Shown: one piece after another, positions 43,510-53,444 of the stretch
Numbering within the stretch: position 1 is the stretch's first letter
Layout of the letters: each line of letters opens with the position of its first letter
DNA from: Yersinia thracica
GTDB lineage: Bacteria > Pseudomonadota > Gammaproteobacteria > Enterobacterales > Enterobacteriaceae
Assembly: GCF_902170565.1 (NCBI RefSeq)
Contig: NZ_CABHXX010000132.1
Location: forward strand, 1-64,000
Direction of reading: 5' to 3'
Length of the DNA: 64,000 nucleotides
The notes under the pieces: generated by a model
What the model saw: the letters and a program-made list of their open reading frames with translations, nothing else
Told to the model about the DNA's origin: nothing
The model's database searches: none
Made by a program: the position numbers and the translations under genes

Positions 43510-44595
43510 ATGAATATCTTAAAAGGATTTGTGGTTTTCAGCGCCCTAACACTGTGTATACCTGCATTAGCCGATGAATTTGAAACTGACTATGACCAAG
43601 AGATTCATAAATTAAATAAGCGAATACAACAAATAGAACTGGAAAAAAGAGAGGCCCAGGATAAATTAAAACAAAAAGCTTGGAACTTCGAAACTTATAT
43701 AGGTGCAGAGCAAGAAATAGACAGTGATAAAAGTTGGAAATTTATTAAAGGTAGTATGGCAACCTCGCCTTATGTCGGAGCCTATATTTATCAAAATGAC
43801 TCATTGTGGTTATATGATGTGCAGTTTTTAAAAACATATCTAGATAATAATCCCGAGTATGATCGTACACGTTGGCAGGCAGGAGTAACCAGAACTTTTC
43901 CTTTCACCTATGATGGTAAGAGCGGTAATACAAAATTGCGTTTAGGTTATCGTAATGATAATTGGCATTATCCTTCAATAAATAATCCGGCATTAGCTGA
44001 CCTTGAATACAAAGGGGATGTTCGTAAAGGTGAAGAGCGGCATGAAATTTGGATCCGTCCGCAGGCGTATTATAAATATTCTGAGAATCTAAGTTTTAAT
44101 GCCAGCTTCTCATTCCGCCTGATTGACCGTAAATTGGACTATGCTCGTGCCAAAGGAAAATATGGGGTATACAAACGAGATTGGAGCCAAATAAATGAGC
44201 ATTTTGTCGGCGCAAATATCACCTTTAATCAGAAAAACTCACTCTGGTTAAACTATTTGTACATTGATGAGCAATTGGTCAATACGCTTTATAACAAAGA
44301 GCATTTCTTATGGGGCATTTATCGTCATAAGTTTGATAATGGTCTTCTGTTTATGCCTTATACGCGTCTGGCTCTGGTTAAAGGTACACAGAGTTTCCGT
44401 GATTCGAATAATCATGAAACGGTGTATAAAGAAAAGAATCGTAGCCGCTATGGTTTACAGGTGCTTTATCCAGTGACGAAGCAAACATCAATATTTGCCG
44501 ATACCTATTATCGTCCAGAGAAAACCTGGACGAATAGCAACAAAACCAGTAACAATTTTTGGTTTTGGGCTGTGGAGCTAAGACATAATTTCTGA
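43510..44595 (+). CDS. OmpG-like outer-membrane porin with coiled-coil leader
   Basis: A 361-residue outer-membrane beta-barrel. Signal peptide MNILKGFVVFSALTLCIPALA is cleaved before DEF. Then residues about 25-57 form a strong coiled coil (HKLNKRIQQIELEKREAQDK), which classic OmpG lacks. The barrel follows, with alternating aromatic strands (WRAG-type turns such as RLGYRNDNWHYPS, LWLNYLYIDEQ) and ends in VELRHNF, the BAM terminal Phe signal. It is 18 bp after the GH3 gene and 51 bp before namZ. I infer a sugar-permeable pore for GlcNAc/MurNAc saccharides; the coiled coil could trimerise it or contact peptidoglycan. Confidence 0.75.
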   Translation: MNILKGFVVFSALTLCIPALADEFETDYDQEIHKLNKRIQQIELEKREAQDKLKQKAWNFETYIGAEQEIDSDKSWKFIKGSMATSPYVGAYIYQNDSLWLYDVQFLKTYLDNNPEYDRTRWQAGVTRTFPFTYDGKSGNTKLRLGYRNDNWHYPSINNPALADLEYKGDVRKGEERHEIWIRPQAYYKYSENLSFNASFSFRLIDRKLDYARAKGKYGVYKRDWSQINEHFVGANITFNQKNSLWLNYLYIDEQLVNTLYNKEHFLWGIYRHKFDNGLLFMPYTRLALVKGTQSFRDSNNHETVYKEKNRSRYGLQVLYPVTKQTSIFADTYYRPEKTWTNSNKTSNNFWFWAVELRHNF

Positions 44596-44646
44596 TATTG
44601 ATAATATATATCAGAACATTAATTTATTCATTGTGAGAGACAAAGG

Positions 44647-45978
44647 ATGAGGTATTTCCTGAAAATATTACTATGTCTATGTTCATTATTTATTATCAGC
44701 ACTGGCTATGCTAGCGCTACCCAAGAAATTATTTTAGGTGTTGATCGGGAAAATATTTATGGGCCACTGTTAAAAAATAAACGAGTGGGTTTAATGGTCA
44801 ATCAAAGCTCGATTAACAAGGAAGGGCGTCATACCATCGACAAATTGTTATCTGAGCAAGATAAATTCCATTTTACCGTAAAAAAGTTATTCTCCGTTGA
44901 GCACGGTATTCGTGGGAATGCAGATGCCGGATTAGGGGATGATAATCACATTGATAAACAGAGCGGCCTTCCCATTATTTCTCTATATGGGAGGGATAAA
45001 GACGGGCGCGTGCGAGCACATCCTACTGAAGCGCAATTATCTGATGTTGATATCGTTATTTATGATTTACAGGATGTAGGTATCCGCTATTTTACCTATA
45101 CCATTTCTATGCATCATATGTTGGAAAGTCTGCAAAAGTATCATAAACAATTTATGGTATTTGACCGGCCGAACCCGCTCGGAAATCATGTCTATGGGCC
45201 TATTCTTGAAGAAGAGAATATTTCTGGTATTGGCATGCATCCTATCCCGATGGTGCACGGGCTGACGTCTGGGGAGTTTGCCAGCATGATAATCAATGAG
45301 GGCTGGTTAACGCATTTCAATGATTCTAGTTGGCAGGCATTTGGTATTAAAGCTTATCAGTTTCCACCTGAGAATTTGACTGTTATCACCATGGGAAATT
45401 ATACACATGATTCACCATATTCATTGCCAGTAAGGCCCTCACCAAATTTACGCAGTGATCTGGCGATTCAGCTTTATCCCTCTTTGGGATTATTTGAAGC
45501 AACCAGTGTCAATATGGGACGCGGTTCCGCCCATCCCTTTGAGCAATTAGGTTTCCCATCCCGGCGGTTTTATATTAACACCTGTTATCACGTCGATATT
45601 AACCAGCAGAAAACCGGGTGGCCGCAAGCGGGTAAAGAAGTGTGCGGCGAAAAATTTGCTGCCGCCAATATAGCCGACTTTAAGCCGACAATACGTTACT
45701 TTGTTGAATGGTGGTTCAAATTTAAAGAAGCGGGTTATTCGATGGTTATTTCTCCACAGATGGAGGCTAATTACCTGGATTATCAGGATGATTATTTTTT
45801 AATTCGCCCTCTTTGGCTAGCAAAATTAACGGGCACACGTCATCTGGTTAAGTTAATGGAAGAAGCCGGTGAGAAGAAATTGACTGTCGATGAGACTGTG
45901 AATTATCTGGAATCTCACTGGCAGCCCGACCTAGATAATTATCTGAAGTTACGCGAGAAATATAAAATATATCCTTAA
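44647..45978 (+). CDS. namZ: exo-beta-N-acetylmuramidase NamZ (DUF1343)
   Basis: A 443-residue DUF1343 (GH171) protein with a signal peptide (ILLCLCSLFIISTGYASA). Family motifs are LMVNQSSINKEGRHTID, FSVEHGIRGNADAG with the proposed catalytic glutamate, LQDVGIRYFTYTISMHHMLE, FDRPNPLGNHVYGP and SVNMGRGSAHPFEQLG. B. subtilis NamZ (YbbC) removes MurNAc from non-reducing ends of peptidoglycan fragments and is encoded with nagZ and murQRP. Here it is the last gene of nagZ-porin-namZ, with a terminator at 46004. The MurNAc it frees would be the MurP substrate. Confidence 0.9.
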   Translation: MRYFLKILLCLCSLFIISTGYASATQEIILGVDRENIYGPLLKNKRVGLMVNQSSINKEGRHTIDKLLSEQDKFHFTVKKLFSVEHGIRGNADAGLGDDNHIDKQSGLPIISLYGRDKDGRVRAHPTEAQLSDVDIVIYDLQDVGIRYFTYTISMHHMLESLQKYHKQFMVFDRPNPLGNHVYGPILEEENISGIGMHPIPMVHGLTSGEFASMIINEGWLTHFNDSSWQAFGIKAYQFPPENLTVITMGNYTHDSPYSLPVRPSPNLRSDLAIQLYPSLGLFEATSVNMGRGSAHPFEQLGFPSRRFYINTCYHVDINQQKTGWPQAGKEVCGEKFAAANIADFKPTIRYFVEWWFKFKEAGYSMVISPQMEANYLDYQDDYFLIRPLWLAKLTGTRHLVKLMEEAGEKKLTVDETVNYLESHWQPDLDNYLKLREKYKIYP

Positions 45979-46003
45979 ATCCTATCATTCTTCTTTGACG
46001 TTT

Positions 46004-46034
46004 GAGGTGCCAGTGAAAGCGGCGCCTCTTTTTT
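46004..46034 (+). terminator. terminator of the nagZ-porin-namZ operon
   Basis: GAGGTGCC (46004-46011) pairs with GGCGCCTC (46021-46028) and is followed by TTTTTTG. It lies 25 bp after namZ. Confidence 0.88.
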
Positions 46035-46070
46035 GTGACTATTATCTTGGGTAGCGTAATCGCTCATTCA

Positions 46071-46083
46071 AATTTGGTGGCCC
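46071..46083. repeat. 13-bp copy of the tRNA-Ile 3' end
   Basis: AATTTGGTGGCCC is identical to 47479-47491, which covers the CCA end and acceptor arm of the tRNA at 47483-47559 plus four bases beyond. Same orientation. Such duplications mark att sites of elements that enter at tRNA 3' ends, but 13 bp is short and no integrase gene is present. Confidence 0.5.
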
Positions 46084-46173
46084 TGAGTGACACAGTTTAA
46101 ACGAAGCCTGCGAAAGCAGTTTTTTCACCTCGATTAACCGATCACTAGAATACCCAGCGACATTTTAACTAGT

Positions 46174-46202
46174 AAAAAGGCCAGCTCGAGAGTTGGCTTA
46201 AT
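46174..46202 (-). repeat. copy of the tRNA-Ile terminator
   Basis: AAAAAGGCCAGCTCGAGAGT plus TGGCTTAAT differs at three positions from 47431-47459, the terminator of the tRNA-Ile gene. On the minus strand it reads as a stem (AAGCCAACTC / GAGCTGGCC) followed by TTTTT. Direct repeat flanking the unknown gene pair. Confidence 0.65.
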
Positions 46203-46336
46203 ATTCGTAGTACAGACTTTATACAGTAAAAATGATATAAATAGACCAACAGACAAAGGGAATATAAGCAGTAAAGAGACTATTTTCATATCAGTCTATT
46301 TTTGATAGAACTGCTTATAATAAAGGGAAGAGGGAT

Positions 46337-47029
46337 ATGTATAACTCAATAATCATTAGTAAAATGCAAGCCGACAATATTTTTGCTCTACGGCTTGAGC
46401 AGGCATTGCAAGGAGTTAAAAAACAGGTTTTGGAGCAGGCGAAACTTTTAGATATGGGGATAACCCGACTGAGCTTTTACGCATCGTGTTTTACCTCAAA
46501 TTATCAAGATGTATGCGCCAGTCAGAAGCAAGAAGACATTCGTTTCATGGAAGCTCTGGTCCAGTTGTTAAAGCATAATGATATCATTCGTGAAATGGTC
46601 GCTATCTATATAGACCAGTTTTTAAAAGGTGTTAAAGAAGAGCGCATTCCCAAAATCCAAAGATTGCTCAGTAAAATGGGGGCTGATATTGCTTCCACAT
46701 CAATGAGTAATCAGGCATTCAGCAGCGCTATAACTTCATCAGTCTATTACAGCGTGAGTATGAAGATATCAATAGACAACAAGCTGAATAAGATTTCTGC
46801 CATTGCAGTAACTGCTACGGGATTGTATGGGCATGTACAACAAGCTGCCAGTGCCGCCCAACGACTGAAAATGCGAAACATGCCTTATTATTTTGCGTTA
46901 TATAGTCTGAAACTGGAAATGTTATATTTTCTTATAGAGCCTGTCATAAGCAGAAATGACCATGTTATTAGACCATTAATGGCAACGGATAGCGAAGTAG
47001 CCTTAGCAATCATGAGAATGATTCGTTAA
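46337..47029 (+). CDS. protein of unknown function, first gene of a coupled pair
   Basis: I do not recognise the family. The 230-residue product has no signal peptide. It is mainly helical: residues 1-45 are amphipathic (LRLEQALQGVKKQVLEQAKL), the middle is charged (IDQFLKGVKEERIPKIQRLL), and residues about 115-200 are rich in Ser, Ala and Gly (FSSAITSSVYYSVSMKIS, ISAIAVTATGLYGHVQQAAS). GGGAAGAGGG precedes the ATG. Its TAA overlaps the ATG of a 60-residue two-span membrane protein. A helical, Ala/Gly-rich protein coupled to a small membrane protein resembles a pore-forming effector with immunity protein, but this is only an analogy. The pair is AT-rich beside core genes. Confidence 0.7.
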   Translation: MYNSIIISKMQADNIFALRLEQALQGVKKQVLEQAKLLDMGITRLSFYASCFTSNYQDVCASQKQEDIRFMEALVQLLKHNDIIREMVAIYIDQFLKGVKEERIPKIQRLLSKMGADIASTSMSNQAFSSAITSSVYYSVSMKISIDNKLNKISAIAVTATGLYGHVQQAASAAQRLKMRNMPYYFALYSLKLEMLYFLIEPVISRNDHVIRPLMATDSEVALAIMRMIR

Positions 47030-47211
47030 TGAAAAAGTTCTTCAAAGATTGGTTAGGAAGGCAGCTCCGATATTTTTTTACTGCCTATGTGCCAGTTATT
47101 TTTATCATTATTTTTGGCATGCTGGCAGTGTCATACTGGCCCGATTATGCTTGGGGTTCTACAGTTATCTTCGCTATTGCCGTTCTGGCTGTGACGTTCT
47201 GGCTTGTATAG
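47029..47211 (+). CDS. small two-span membrane protein, coupled to the preceding gene
   Basis: A 60-residue protein: a basic amphipathic start (MKKFFKDWLGRQLRYF), then two membrane spans (YVPVIFIIIFGMLAVSYW and GSTVIFAIAVLAVTFWLV) separated by PDYA. Its ATG shares an A with the TAA of the upstream gene (TAATG), so translation is coupled. No family recognised. It could be an immunity protein or a membrane partner for the 230-residue protein. Confidence 0.65.
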   Translation: MKKFFKDWLGRQLRYFFTAYVPVIFIIIFGMLAVSYWPDYAWGSTVIFAIAVLAVTFWLV

Positions 47212-47424
47212 TCAATAAATCATGTCAGGCAGGCCAGCGATACTCCAATGCCCCTTAGCATGATTATCCTGCTTTAGTCGCGTCAAAGCCCTCCTGTAGG
47301 TTTTAGCCTTGTGTATATTGATAACTTTCTAAATTCACCACGATTTCCGATTCTTCAACTTTTCACTTTAAAGCGTTCGACCATTGGCTACCTGCATCGC
47401 CATTCTATCGCCATTGCCATTTCA

Positions 47425-47459
47425 ATCAACAAAAAAGCCAACTCGAAAGTTGGCTTAAT
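47425..47459 (-). terminator. terminator of tRNA-Ile(CAU)
   Basis: On the minus strand AAGCCAACT and AGTTGGCTT form a 9-bp stem with a TTCG loop, followed by TTTTTT. It lies 24 bp after the tRNA 3' end. Confidence 0.88.
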
Positions 47460-47482
47460 GTGCTGATTTTAAAGCTAGAATT

Positions 47483-47559
47483 TGGTGGCCCCTACTGGAC
47501 TTGAACCAGTGACCAAGCGATTATGAGTCGCGTGCTCTAACCAACTGAGCTAAGGGGCC
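47483..47559 (-). tRNA. ileX: tRNA-Ile2 (anticodon CAU, lysidine-modified)
   Basis: A 77-nt tRNA on the minus strand: acceptor GGCCCCT paired with AGGGGCC, D-arm AGCTCAGTTGGTTAGAGC, anticodon loop CTCATAA, T-arm GGTTCAAGTCC, encoded ACCA end. CAU with this body is the minor isoleucine tRNA, whose C34 is converted to lysidine by TilS to read AUA. In E. coli ileX also lies next to rpoD. It serves as a plausible integration site: its 3' 13 bp recur at 46071. Confidence 0.96.
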
Positions 47560-47707
47560 AGACTTGGGCGCTGATTATACGGTAGTTTTTATCCTGCGGT
47601 CTAGAGCTGAAGAGTTAGATGGGTGTTTTCTGCGCAAATTTAAGGTTTTTTACGGACAGAGCAGAGAATGGTGCGCCGAAATGAGCTTGATAGTCTGAAT
47701 TTTAAAC

Positions 47708-47738
47708 TAAAAAAACCCCGGCATGCCGGGGTTTTTTG
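47708..47738. terminator. terminator of rpoD (bidirectional)
   Basis: AACCCCGGC and GCCGGGGTT form a near-perfect palindromic stem (47714-47733), with A-run on the left and TTTTTT on the right, 25 bp after the rpoD stop. It can terminate from both strands. Confidence 0.92.
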
Positions 47739-47762
47739 TGTGCTTGTCACTGCAACCGACGA

Positions 47763-49601
47763 TTAATCGTCCAGGAAGCTGCGCAGCACTTCAGAGCGGC
47801 TTGGGTGACGCAGTTTACGCAGCGCCTTAGCTTCGATCTGACGGATACGTTCACGGGTGACGTCGAACTGTTTACCCACTTCTTCCAGAGTGTGGTCAGT
47901 GTTCATATCGATACCGAAACGCATACGCAGAACTTTCGCTTCACGCGCGGTCAGGCCCGCTAACACGTCGTGAGTGGCAGAGCGGAGACTCTCAGAGGTT
48001 GCAGAGTCCAGCGGCAGCTCCAGAGTGGTATCTTCAATGAAATCACCCAGATGTGAATCTTCATCATCACCGATTGGAGTTTCCATTGAGATTGGCTCTT
48101 TCGCAATCTTCAACACTTTGCGGATCTTGTCTTCCGGCATCAGCATGCGTTCAGCCAGCTCTTCCGGTGTTGGCTCTCGGCCCATCTCTTGCAGCATCTG
48201 GCGCGAAATACGGTTGAGTTTGTTAATAGTCTCAATCATATGCACCGGAATACGGATGGTACGCGCCTGGTCCGCGATAGAGCGGGTGATCGCCTGACGA
48301 ATCCACCAAGTCGCATAAGTTGAGAACTTATAACCACGACGGTATTCGAATTTATCTACTGCTTTCATCAAACCGATGTTACCTTCCTGAATTAAATCAA
48401 GGAATTGCAGGCCACGGTTGGTGTATTTTTTCGCAATAGAGATAACCAGACGCAGGTTAGCCTCGACCATTTCTTTCTTGGCGCGACGTGCTTTCGCTTC
48501 ACCGATAGACATACGGCGGTTGATATCTTTCACTTGCTCAATAGTCAGGCCGGTCTCTTCTTCGATCTGACGTAATTTCTGCAAGCTACGTTGGACATCG
48601 TCCGAAACATCTTTCAGTTTTTCAGACCATGGTTTGCCCATAGCCACTGCTGCTGCAAACCAGGTATCACTGGTTTCATTGCTGGCAAACAGGGTAACGA
48701 AGTTTTTCTTCGGCATTTTGCACTGTTCAACACACAGTTTCATGATGATACGTTCTTGAGTACGAACGCGGTCCATCATGGCACGCATGTTGTTGACCAG
48801 GTAGTCGAATTGCTTCGGTACCAGGCGGAACTGTTTGAACACTTCAGAAAGATTCAGAATCTCGGCAGCAGCACTGGCGTGGCTACGGCCATTTTTCTTG
48901 ATTGCCATGCGTGTGTTTTCATACTGTTCACGCAATTCGCTGAATTTCTGGCGTGCCAGCTCTGGATCGATGCTGTTGTCGTCTTCTTCTTCTTCGTCTT
49001 CATCTTCTTTGTCGTCGTCGTCATCCCTCTCTTCAGTGGATAATTCAGAACCAACGTGAGTCGCCGTCGGCGCAATATCTTCTTCAGCATTGGGATCGAC
49101 AAAACCGTTGATTAGGTCGGATAAACGGGCTTCACCCGCTTCGACGCGATCATATTGTTCCAACAGGTAAGTAATCGCTTCAGGGTATTCAGCAACAGAA
49201 CACTGCACCTGATTGATACCGTCTTCAATACGTTTGGCGATATCAATCTCGCCTTCACGCGTCAATAGTTCAACGGTACCCATTTCGCGCATGTACATAC
49301 GCACCGGGTCGGTAGTACGCCCGATTTCGGATTCAACACTGGACAACACCTGTGCAGCAGCTTCAGCCGCGTCATCGTCGGTATCAGTGGTGTTCTCGGC
49401 CAGCATTAAATCATCGGCATCAGGGGCTTCTTCCAGCACCTGTATGCCCATGTCATTAATCATCTGGATGATGTCTTCGATCTGATCGGAATCGACGATA
49501 TCTTCCGGCAGATGGTCATTGACCTCAGCATAGGTCAGATAGCCTTGCTCCTTACCACGGGTGACAAGTAGCTTCAGCTGTGACTGCGGGTTTTGCTCCA
49601 T
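47763..49601 (-). CDS. rpoD: RNA polymerase sigma-70 factor RpoD
   Basis: A 612-residue primary sigma factor. Region 1.1 is at the N-terminus ([20 protein letters not shown]), region 1.2 [11 protein letters not shown], a long acidic non-conserved region ([15 protein letters not shown]), region 2 [20 protein letters not shown] and [17 protein letters not shown], region 3 [20 protein letters not shown], and region 4 [20 protein letters not shown]. The Met at 49601 gives the usual MEQNPQSQ start. Last gene of rpsU-dnaG-rpoD. The gap to dnaG (49602-49758) carries an inverted repeat TGTGGGGATTTTCCCCCACA at 49711-49730. Confidence 0.98.
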   Translation of the reverse strand: MEQNPQSQLKLLVTRGKEQGYLTYAEVNDHLPEDIVDSDQIEDIIQMINDMGIQVLEEAPDADDLMLAENTTDTDDDAAEAAAQVLSSVESEIGRTTDPVRMYMREMGTVELLTREGEIDIAKRIEDGINQVQCSVAEYPEAITYLLEQYDRVEAGEARLSDLINGFVDPNAEEDIAPTATHVGSELSTEERDDDDDKEDEDEEEEDDNSIDPELARQKFSELREQYENTRMAIKKNGRSHASAAAEILNLSEVFKQFRLVPKQFDYLVNNMRAMMDRVRTQERIIMKLCVEQCKMPKKNFVTLFASNETSDTWFAAAVAMGKPWSEKLKDVSDDVQRSLQKLRQIEEETGLTIEQVKDINRRMSIGEAKARRAKKEMVEANLRLVISIAKKYTNRGLQFLDLIQEGNIGLMKAVDKFEYRRGYKFSTYATWWIRQAITRSIADQARTIRIPVHMIETINKLNRISRQMLQEMGREPTPEELAERMLMPEDKIRKVLKIAKEPISMETPIGDDEDSHLGDFIEDTTLELPLDSATSESLRSATHDVLAGLTAREAKVLRMRFGIDMNTDHTLEEVGKQFDVTRERIRQIEAKALRKLRHPSRSEVLRSFLDD

Positions 49602-49758
49602 AAGACGGTATCCACACTTCAGAGTATTTGGGTTGGTGTCGGTCGGCGAAACCGCCAACAATAGCATTTGGGGCTTTTTTTTGTCGCCGTGGCCCGCTAT
49701 GACGGCATATTGTGGGGATTTTCCCCCACATTTATCGGCAATTAAGCCGTTAGGTGAT

Positions 49759-51507
49759 TCATTTTTTTCTGGCTAACGCCAGATTCAAAGACCAAAGTTC
49801 TTTACGTTCTTCGGCGTTTAATCCATGTGTACGATCACGCGCTATGAGTGTTTCCTGACGTTGCTCCAATATGGAGTCATACAGGCTGGTTAGCGTGTCG
49901 ACAAAAGTCTGTTCAACCATATCCTCAACAATCATGTGGTTCCATGTTGCGAGAGTTTCAAGCTGTTGGCTGAATTTATTATCACGATACAGTTCTAATA
50001 ACTGCCCGGTTGTCAGCCCTGGTTGAGCCAAACAGGTTTCAACCAATTCTATAAATAACGGCAAACCCGCTAACTTAGCTTGCACTACGCCCTGTAATGA
50101 TGGGATGAGTGTTGCGAGTTGCGGATTTTGAACCAGTAGCCCTATAAGTATACGCATGGTTGTGCGTTTTAGCTGGGGCGGCTGATAGCTATTTGTATTT
50201 CTGGCCTGACGAGGCATTAGCTTATCTAAGTTACCTTCGTCGATAATGCCTATTTTTTGACCCAGCTGATCACGCAGATAAAGCCATAGTGCTTCGCCAG
50301 GTACTTGACGAATTAAAGGAAGCGCTAGAGTGCTTAATTTGGCTCGCCCGTCTGGGCTGCTCAAATCCACTTGTGGCATCAATGTTTCAAACAAGAAAGT
50401 TGAGAGTGGCTGCGCCTCCTCCATCCGCTGTTCGAATGCATCTTTCCCTTCTTTTCGCACCAGAGTATCTGGGTCCTCACCATCAGGCAAAAACATAAAG
50501 CGTAGCTGACGCCCATCATTTAGATAGGGCAGCGCTGTTTCTAATGCACGCCAGGCCGCATCTCTACCTGCACGATCGCCGTCATAACAACAAATTACGT
50601 TATCTGTAGCGCGGAATAATAATTGAATATGTTCCGCGGTAGTCGCTGTGCCCAGTGAGGCAACGGCATAATCAATACCAAATTGCGCCAGCGCCACCAC
50701 ATCCATATAACCCTCAACCACGAGTAACCGTGTTGGGTTAGGATGGTTCACCTGCGCTTCATACAAGCCGTATAACTGGCGGCCCTTATGAAAAATTTCT
50801 GTTTCCGGGGAGTTGAGGTATTTCGGCACTCCATCACCCAGAATTCGCCCACCAAAGGCGATTACCCGCCCGCGTTTATCGCGGATAGGGAACATGACGC
50901 GCTCACGAAAACGATCGTAAGTCCGCCCTGTATCATTAGTCACCAGCATTCCGGCATCGTTCAGCGCGGTACGGCTTTCACCATCGCGGCCAAAACGTTT
51001 TAAAGCATTGTCCCAACCAGGGGGAGCAAAACCGATAGCGAAATGTTGGATAATTTCTTCACTCAAACCGCGACGTTTAAGGTATTCGCGTGCCTGATTG
51101 GCGGTTTGGCCCTTGAGTGACTGTTGATAGAAGGCGCTCAGGCTTTCCATCAGTTGATAAAGACTTTGTCGTTGATGACGTTCAATCTGGGTGGTGCCAG
51201 TTCCTGCCTCGTAAGGCACTTCCAGCCCATACATAGTGGCTAATTCTTCGATACTTTCGACAAACTCCAGTCTGTCGTAATTCATCAAGAAATCAACAGC
51301 ATTACCATGCGCACCACAGCCGAAACAGTGATAAAACTGCTTTTCGCCGTTAACGGTGAATGAGGGTGTTTTCTCATGATGGAACGGACAGCACGCATGA
51401 TAATTTTTGCCTTGTTTCTTCAACTTTACCCGAGCATCGATAAGATCGACGATGTCGGTGCGAGCCAGCAAGTCATTGATAAATACACGTGGAATTCGTC
51501 CGGCCAT
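49759..51507 (-). CDS. dnaG: DNA primase DnaG
   Basis: A 582-residue primase that makes RNA primers at the fork. The CHC2 zinc finger is [14 protein letters not shown] then [15 protein letters not shown]; the RNA-polymerase core has the TOPRIM motifs [11 protein letters not shown] and [18 protein letters not shown]; the C-terminal DnaB-binding helical domain ends the protein. Middle gene of the macromolecular synthesis operon. Confidence 0.98.
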   Translation of the reverse strand: MAGRIPRVFINDLLARTDIVDLIDARVKLKKQGKNYHACCPFHHEKTPSFTVNGEKQFYHCFGCGAHGNAVDFLMNYDRLEFVESIEELATMYGLEVPYEAGTGTTQIERHQRQSLYQLMESLSAFYQQSLKGQTANQAREYLKRRGLSEEIIQHFAIGFAPPGWDNALKRFGRDGESRTALNDAGMLVTNDTGRTYDRFRERVMFPIRDKRGRVIAFGGRILGDGVPKYLNSPETEIFHKGRQLYGLYEAQVNHPNPTRLLVVEGYMDVVALAQFGIDYAVASLGTATTAEHIQLLFRATDNVICCYDGDRAGRDAAWRALETALPYLNDGRQLRFMFLPDGEDPDTLVRKEGKDAFEQRMEEAQPLSTFLFETLMPQVDLSSPDGRAKLSTLALPLIRQVPGEALWLYLRDQLGQKIGIIDEGNLDKLMPRQARNTNSYQPPQLKRTTMRILIGLLVQNPQLATLIPSLQGVVQAKLAGLPLFIELVETCLAQPGLTTGQLLELYRDNKFSQQLETLATWNHMIVEDMVEQTFVDTLTSLYDSILEQRQETLIARDRTHGLNAEERKELWSLNLALARKK

Positions 51508-51644
51508 AAGCCCCTATTCGGTCAGTCCATAAACGAGAACAAGCCGCGCATTCCTTTCGGAAGGCACGGCCTTCGTATGCAACTACTCGATCTGCGCGTT
51601 CTTAGAACATAAAAAAACTACGCGATGGGGTTACCCCCGAAGAA

Positions 51645-52233
<589 letters not shown>

Positions 52234-53247
52234 ATGCGAGTTTTGGGTATAGAAACTTCCTGCGATGAAACCGGAATTGCAGTGTATGACGAAGAAACCG
52301 GTCTGTTAGCTAACCAATTGTACAGTCAGGTTAAATTGCATGCTGATTATGGCGGCGTTGTCCCTGAGTTGGCTTCCCGTGATCATGTGCGCAAAACAGT
52401 GCCATTGATTCAGGCCGCATTGAAAGAAGCCAATTTGAGCGCCCAAGACATTGACGGCGTGGCGTATACGGCAGGCCCAGGGTTGGTCGGTGCATTGTTG
52501 GTCGGTGCCACTATAGGCCGGGCATTAGCTTTTGCCTGGGGCGTTCCCGCCGTGCCTGTTCATCATATGGAAGGCCACTTATTAGCACCGATGCTCGAAG
52601 ATAATGCACCGGAATTCCCATTTGTCGCGTTACTTGTCTCCGGAGGTCACACGCAATTAATCAGTGTGACCGGCATTGGTGAATATCTGTTGTTGGGCGA
52701 ATCTGTCGATGATGCGGCAGGCGAAGCCTTTGATAAAACAGCTAAATTACTAGGTCTGGATTATCCCGGCGGGCCAATGTTGTCGCGTATGGCCCAGCTT
52801 GGCACTGCGGGGCGCTTCACTTTCCCGCGGCCAATGACTGACCGCCCTGGACTGGATTTTAGTTTTTCCGGCCTGAAAACTTTTGCTGCGAACACCATTC
52901 GTTCTAATGGCGATGATGACCAAACTCGTGCCGATATTGCGCGAGCTTTTGAAGATGCCGTGGTTGATACACTGGCTATCAAATCCAAACGCGCTCTGGA
53001 TCAAACGGGTTTTAAACGCTTAGTGATTGCTGGCGGAGTGAGTGCTAACCGCACTTTACGCAGTAAATTGGCTGAAATGATGCAAAAGCGTGGCGGTGAA
53101 GTGTTTTACGCCCGGCCAGAGTTTTGCACCGATAATGGCGCGATGATCGCCTATGCTGGGTTGATTAGGCTGAAAAGCGGTGTGAATAGTGAGTTGAGTG
53201 TGTCGGTCAGGCCGCGCTGGCCTCTTTCTGAATTACCGAAAGTCTGA
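52234..53247 (+). CDS. tsaD: tRNA threonylcarbamoyladenosine transferase TsaD
   Basis: A 337-residue Kae1/TsaD ATPase that, with TsaB and TsaE, transfers threonylcarbamoyl to A37 of ANN-decoding tRNAs. The fold begins [20 protein letters not shown]; metal ligands are in [10 protein letters not shown]; the nucleotide loop is [13 protein letters not shown] and [13 protein letters not shown]. Start at 52234 is that of E. coli; an upstream Met at 52219 is less likely. Divergent from rpsU, as in most gammaproteobacteria. Confidence 0.97.
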   Translation: MRVLGIETSCDETGIAVYDEETGLLANQLYSQVKLHADYGGVVPELASRDHVRKTVPLIQAALKEANLSAQDIDGVAYTAGPGLVGALLVGATIGRALAFAWGVPAVPVHHMEGHLLAPMLEDNAPEFPFVALLVSGGHTQLISVTGIGEYLLLGESVDDAAGEAFDKTAKLLGLDYPGGPMLSRMAQLGTAGRFTFPRPMTDRPGLDFSFSGLKTFAANTIRSNGDDDQTRADIARAFEDAVVDTLAIKSKRALDQTGFKRLVIAGGVSANRTLRSKLAEMMQKRGGEVFYARPEFCTDNGAMIAYAGLIRLKSGVNSELSVSVRPRWPLSELPKV

Positions 53248-53249
53248 GT

Positions 53250-53327
53250 GGGGCTGCGGCTGTGTTGCCGCGTCATTCTGAGTGCTAGATATCGAATGGC
53301 TGTTCGGGGCTGCGGCTGTGTTGCCGC
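53250..53327. repeat. two 22-bp direct repeats after tsaD
   Basis: GGGGCTGCGGCTGTGTTGCC plus GC occurs at 53250-53271 and 53306-53327, each followed by GTCATTC within two bases. Each copy contains the hairpin GCGGC-TGTGTT-GCCGC. They fill part of the 197-bp gap between convergent tsaD and plsY. Confidence 0.8.
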
Positions 53328-53444
53328 AGTCATTCAAAATACTCATGGACGAGAGTCCACTCCGTTTTTTCATTCCTTTGCGCCTTGCCTCGCTCCCGCT
53401 CAGTCATTCTGGGTTCGGTGGGATGGCGAGGTAATTGGGTAAAA

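Noticed and set aside
46071-47491. A complete genomic island at tRNA-Ile
   Set aside because: Only 1.4 kb with two small genes and no integrase; reported as a possible relic, not as an island.
48835-49059. Ser-rich + strand frame opposite rpoD
   Set aside because: It is the antisense of the acidic Asp/Glu region of sigma-70.
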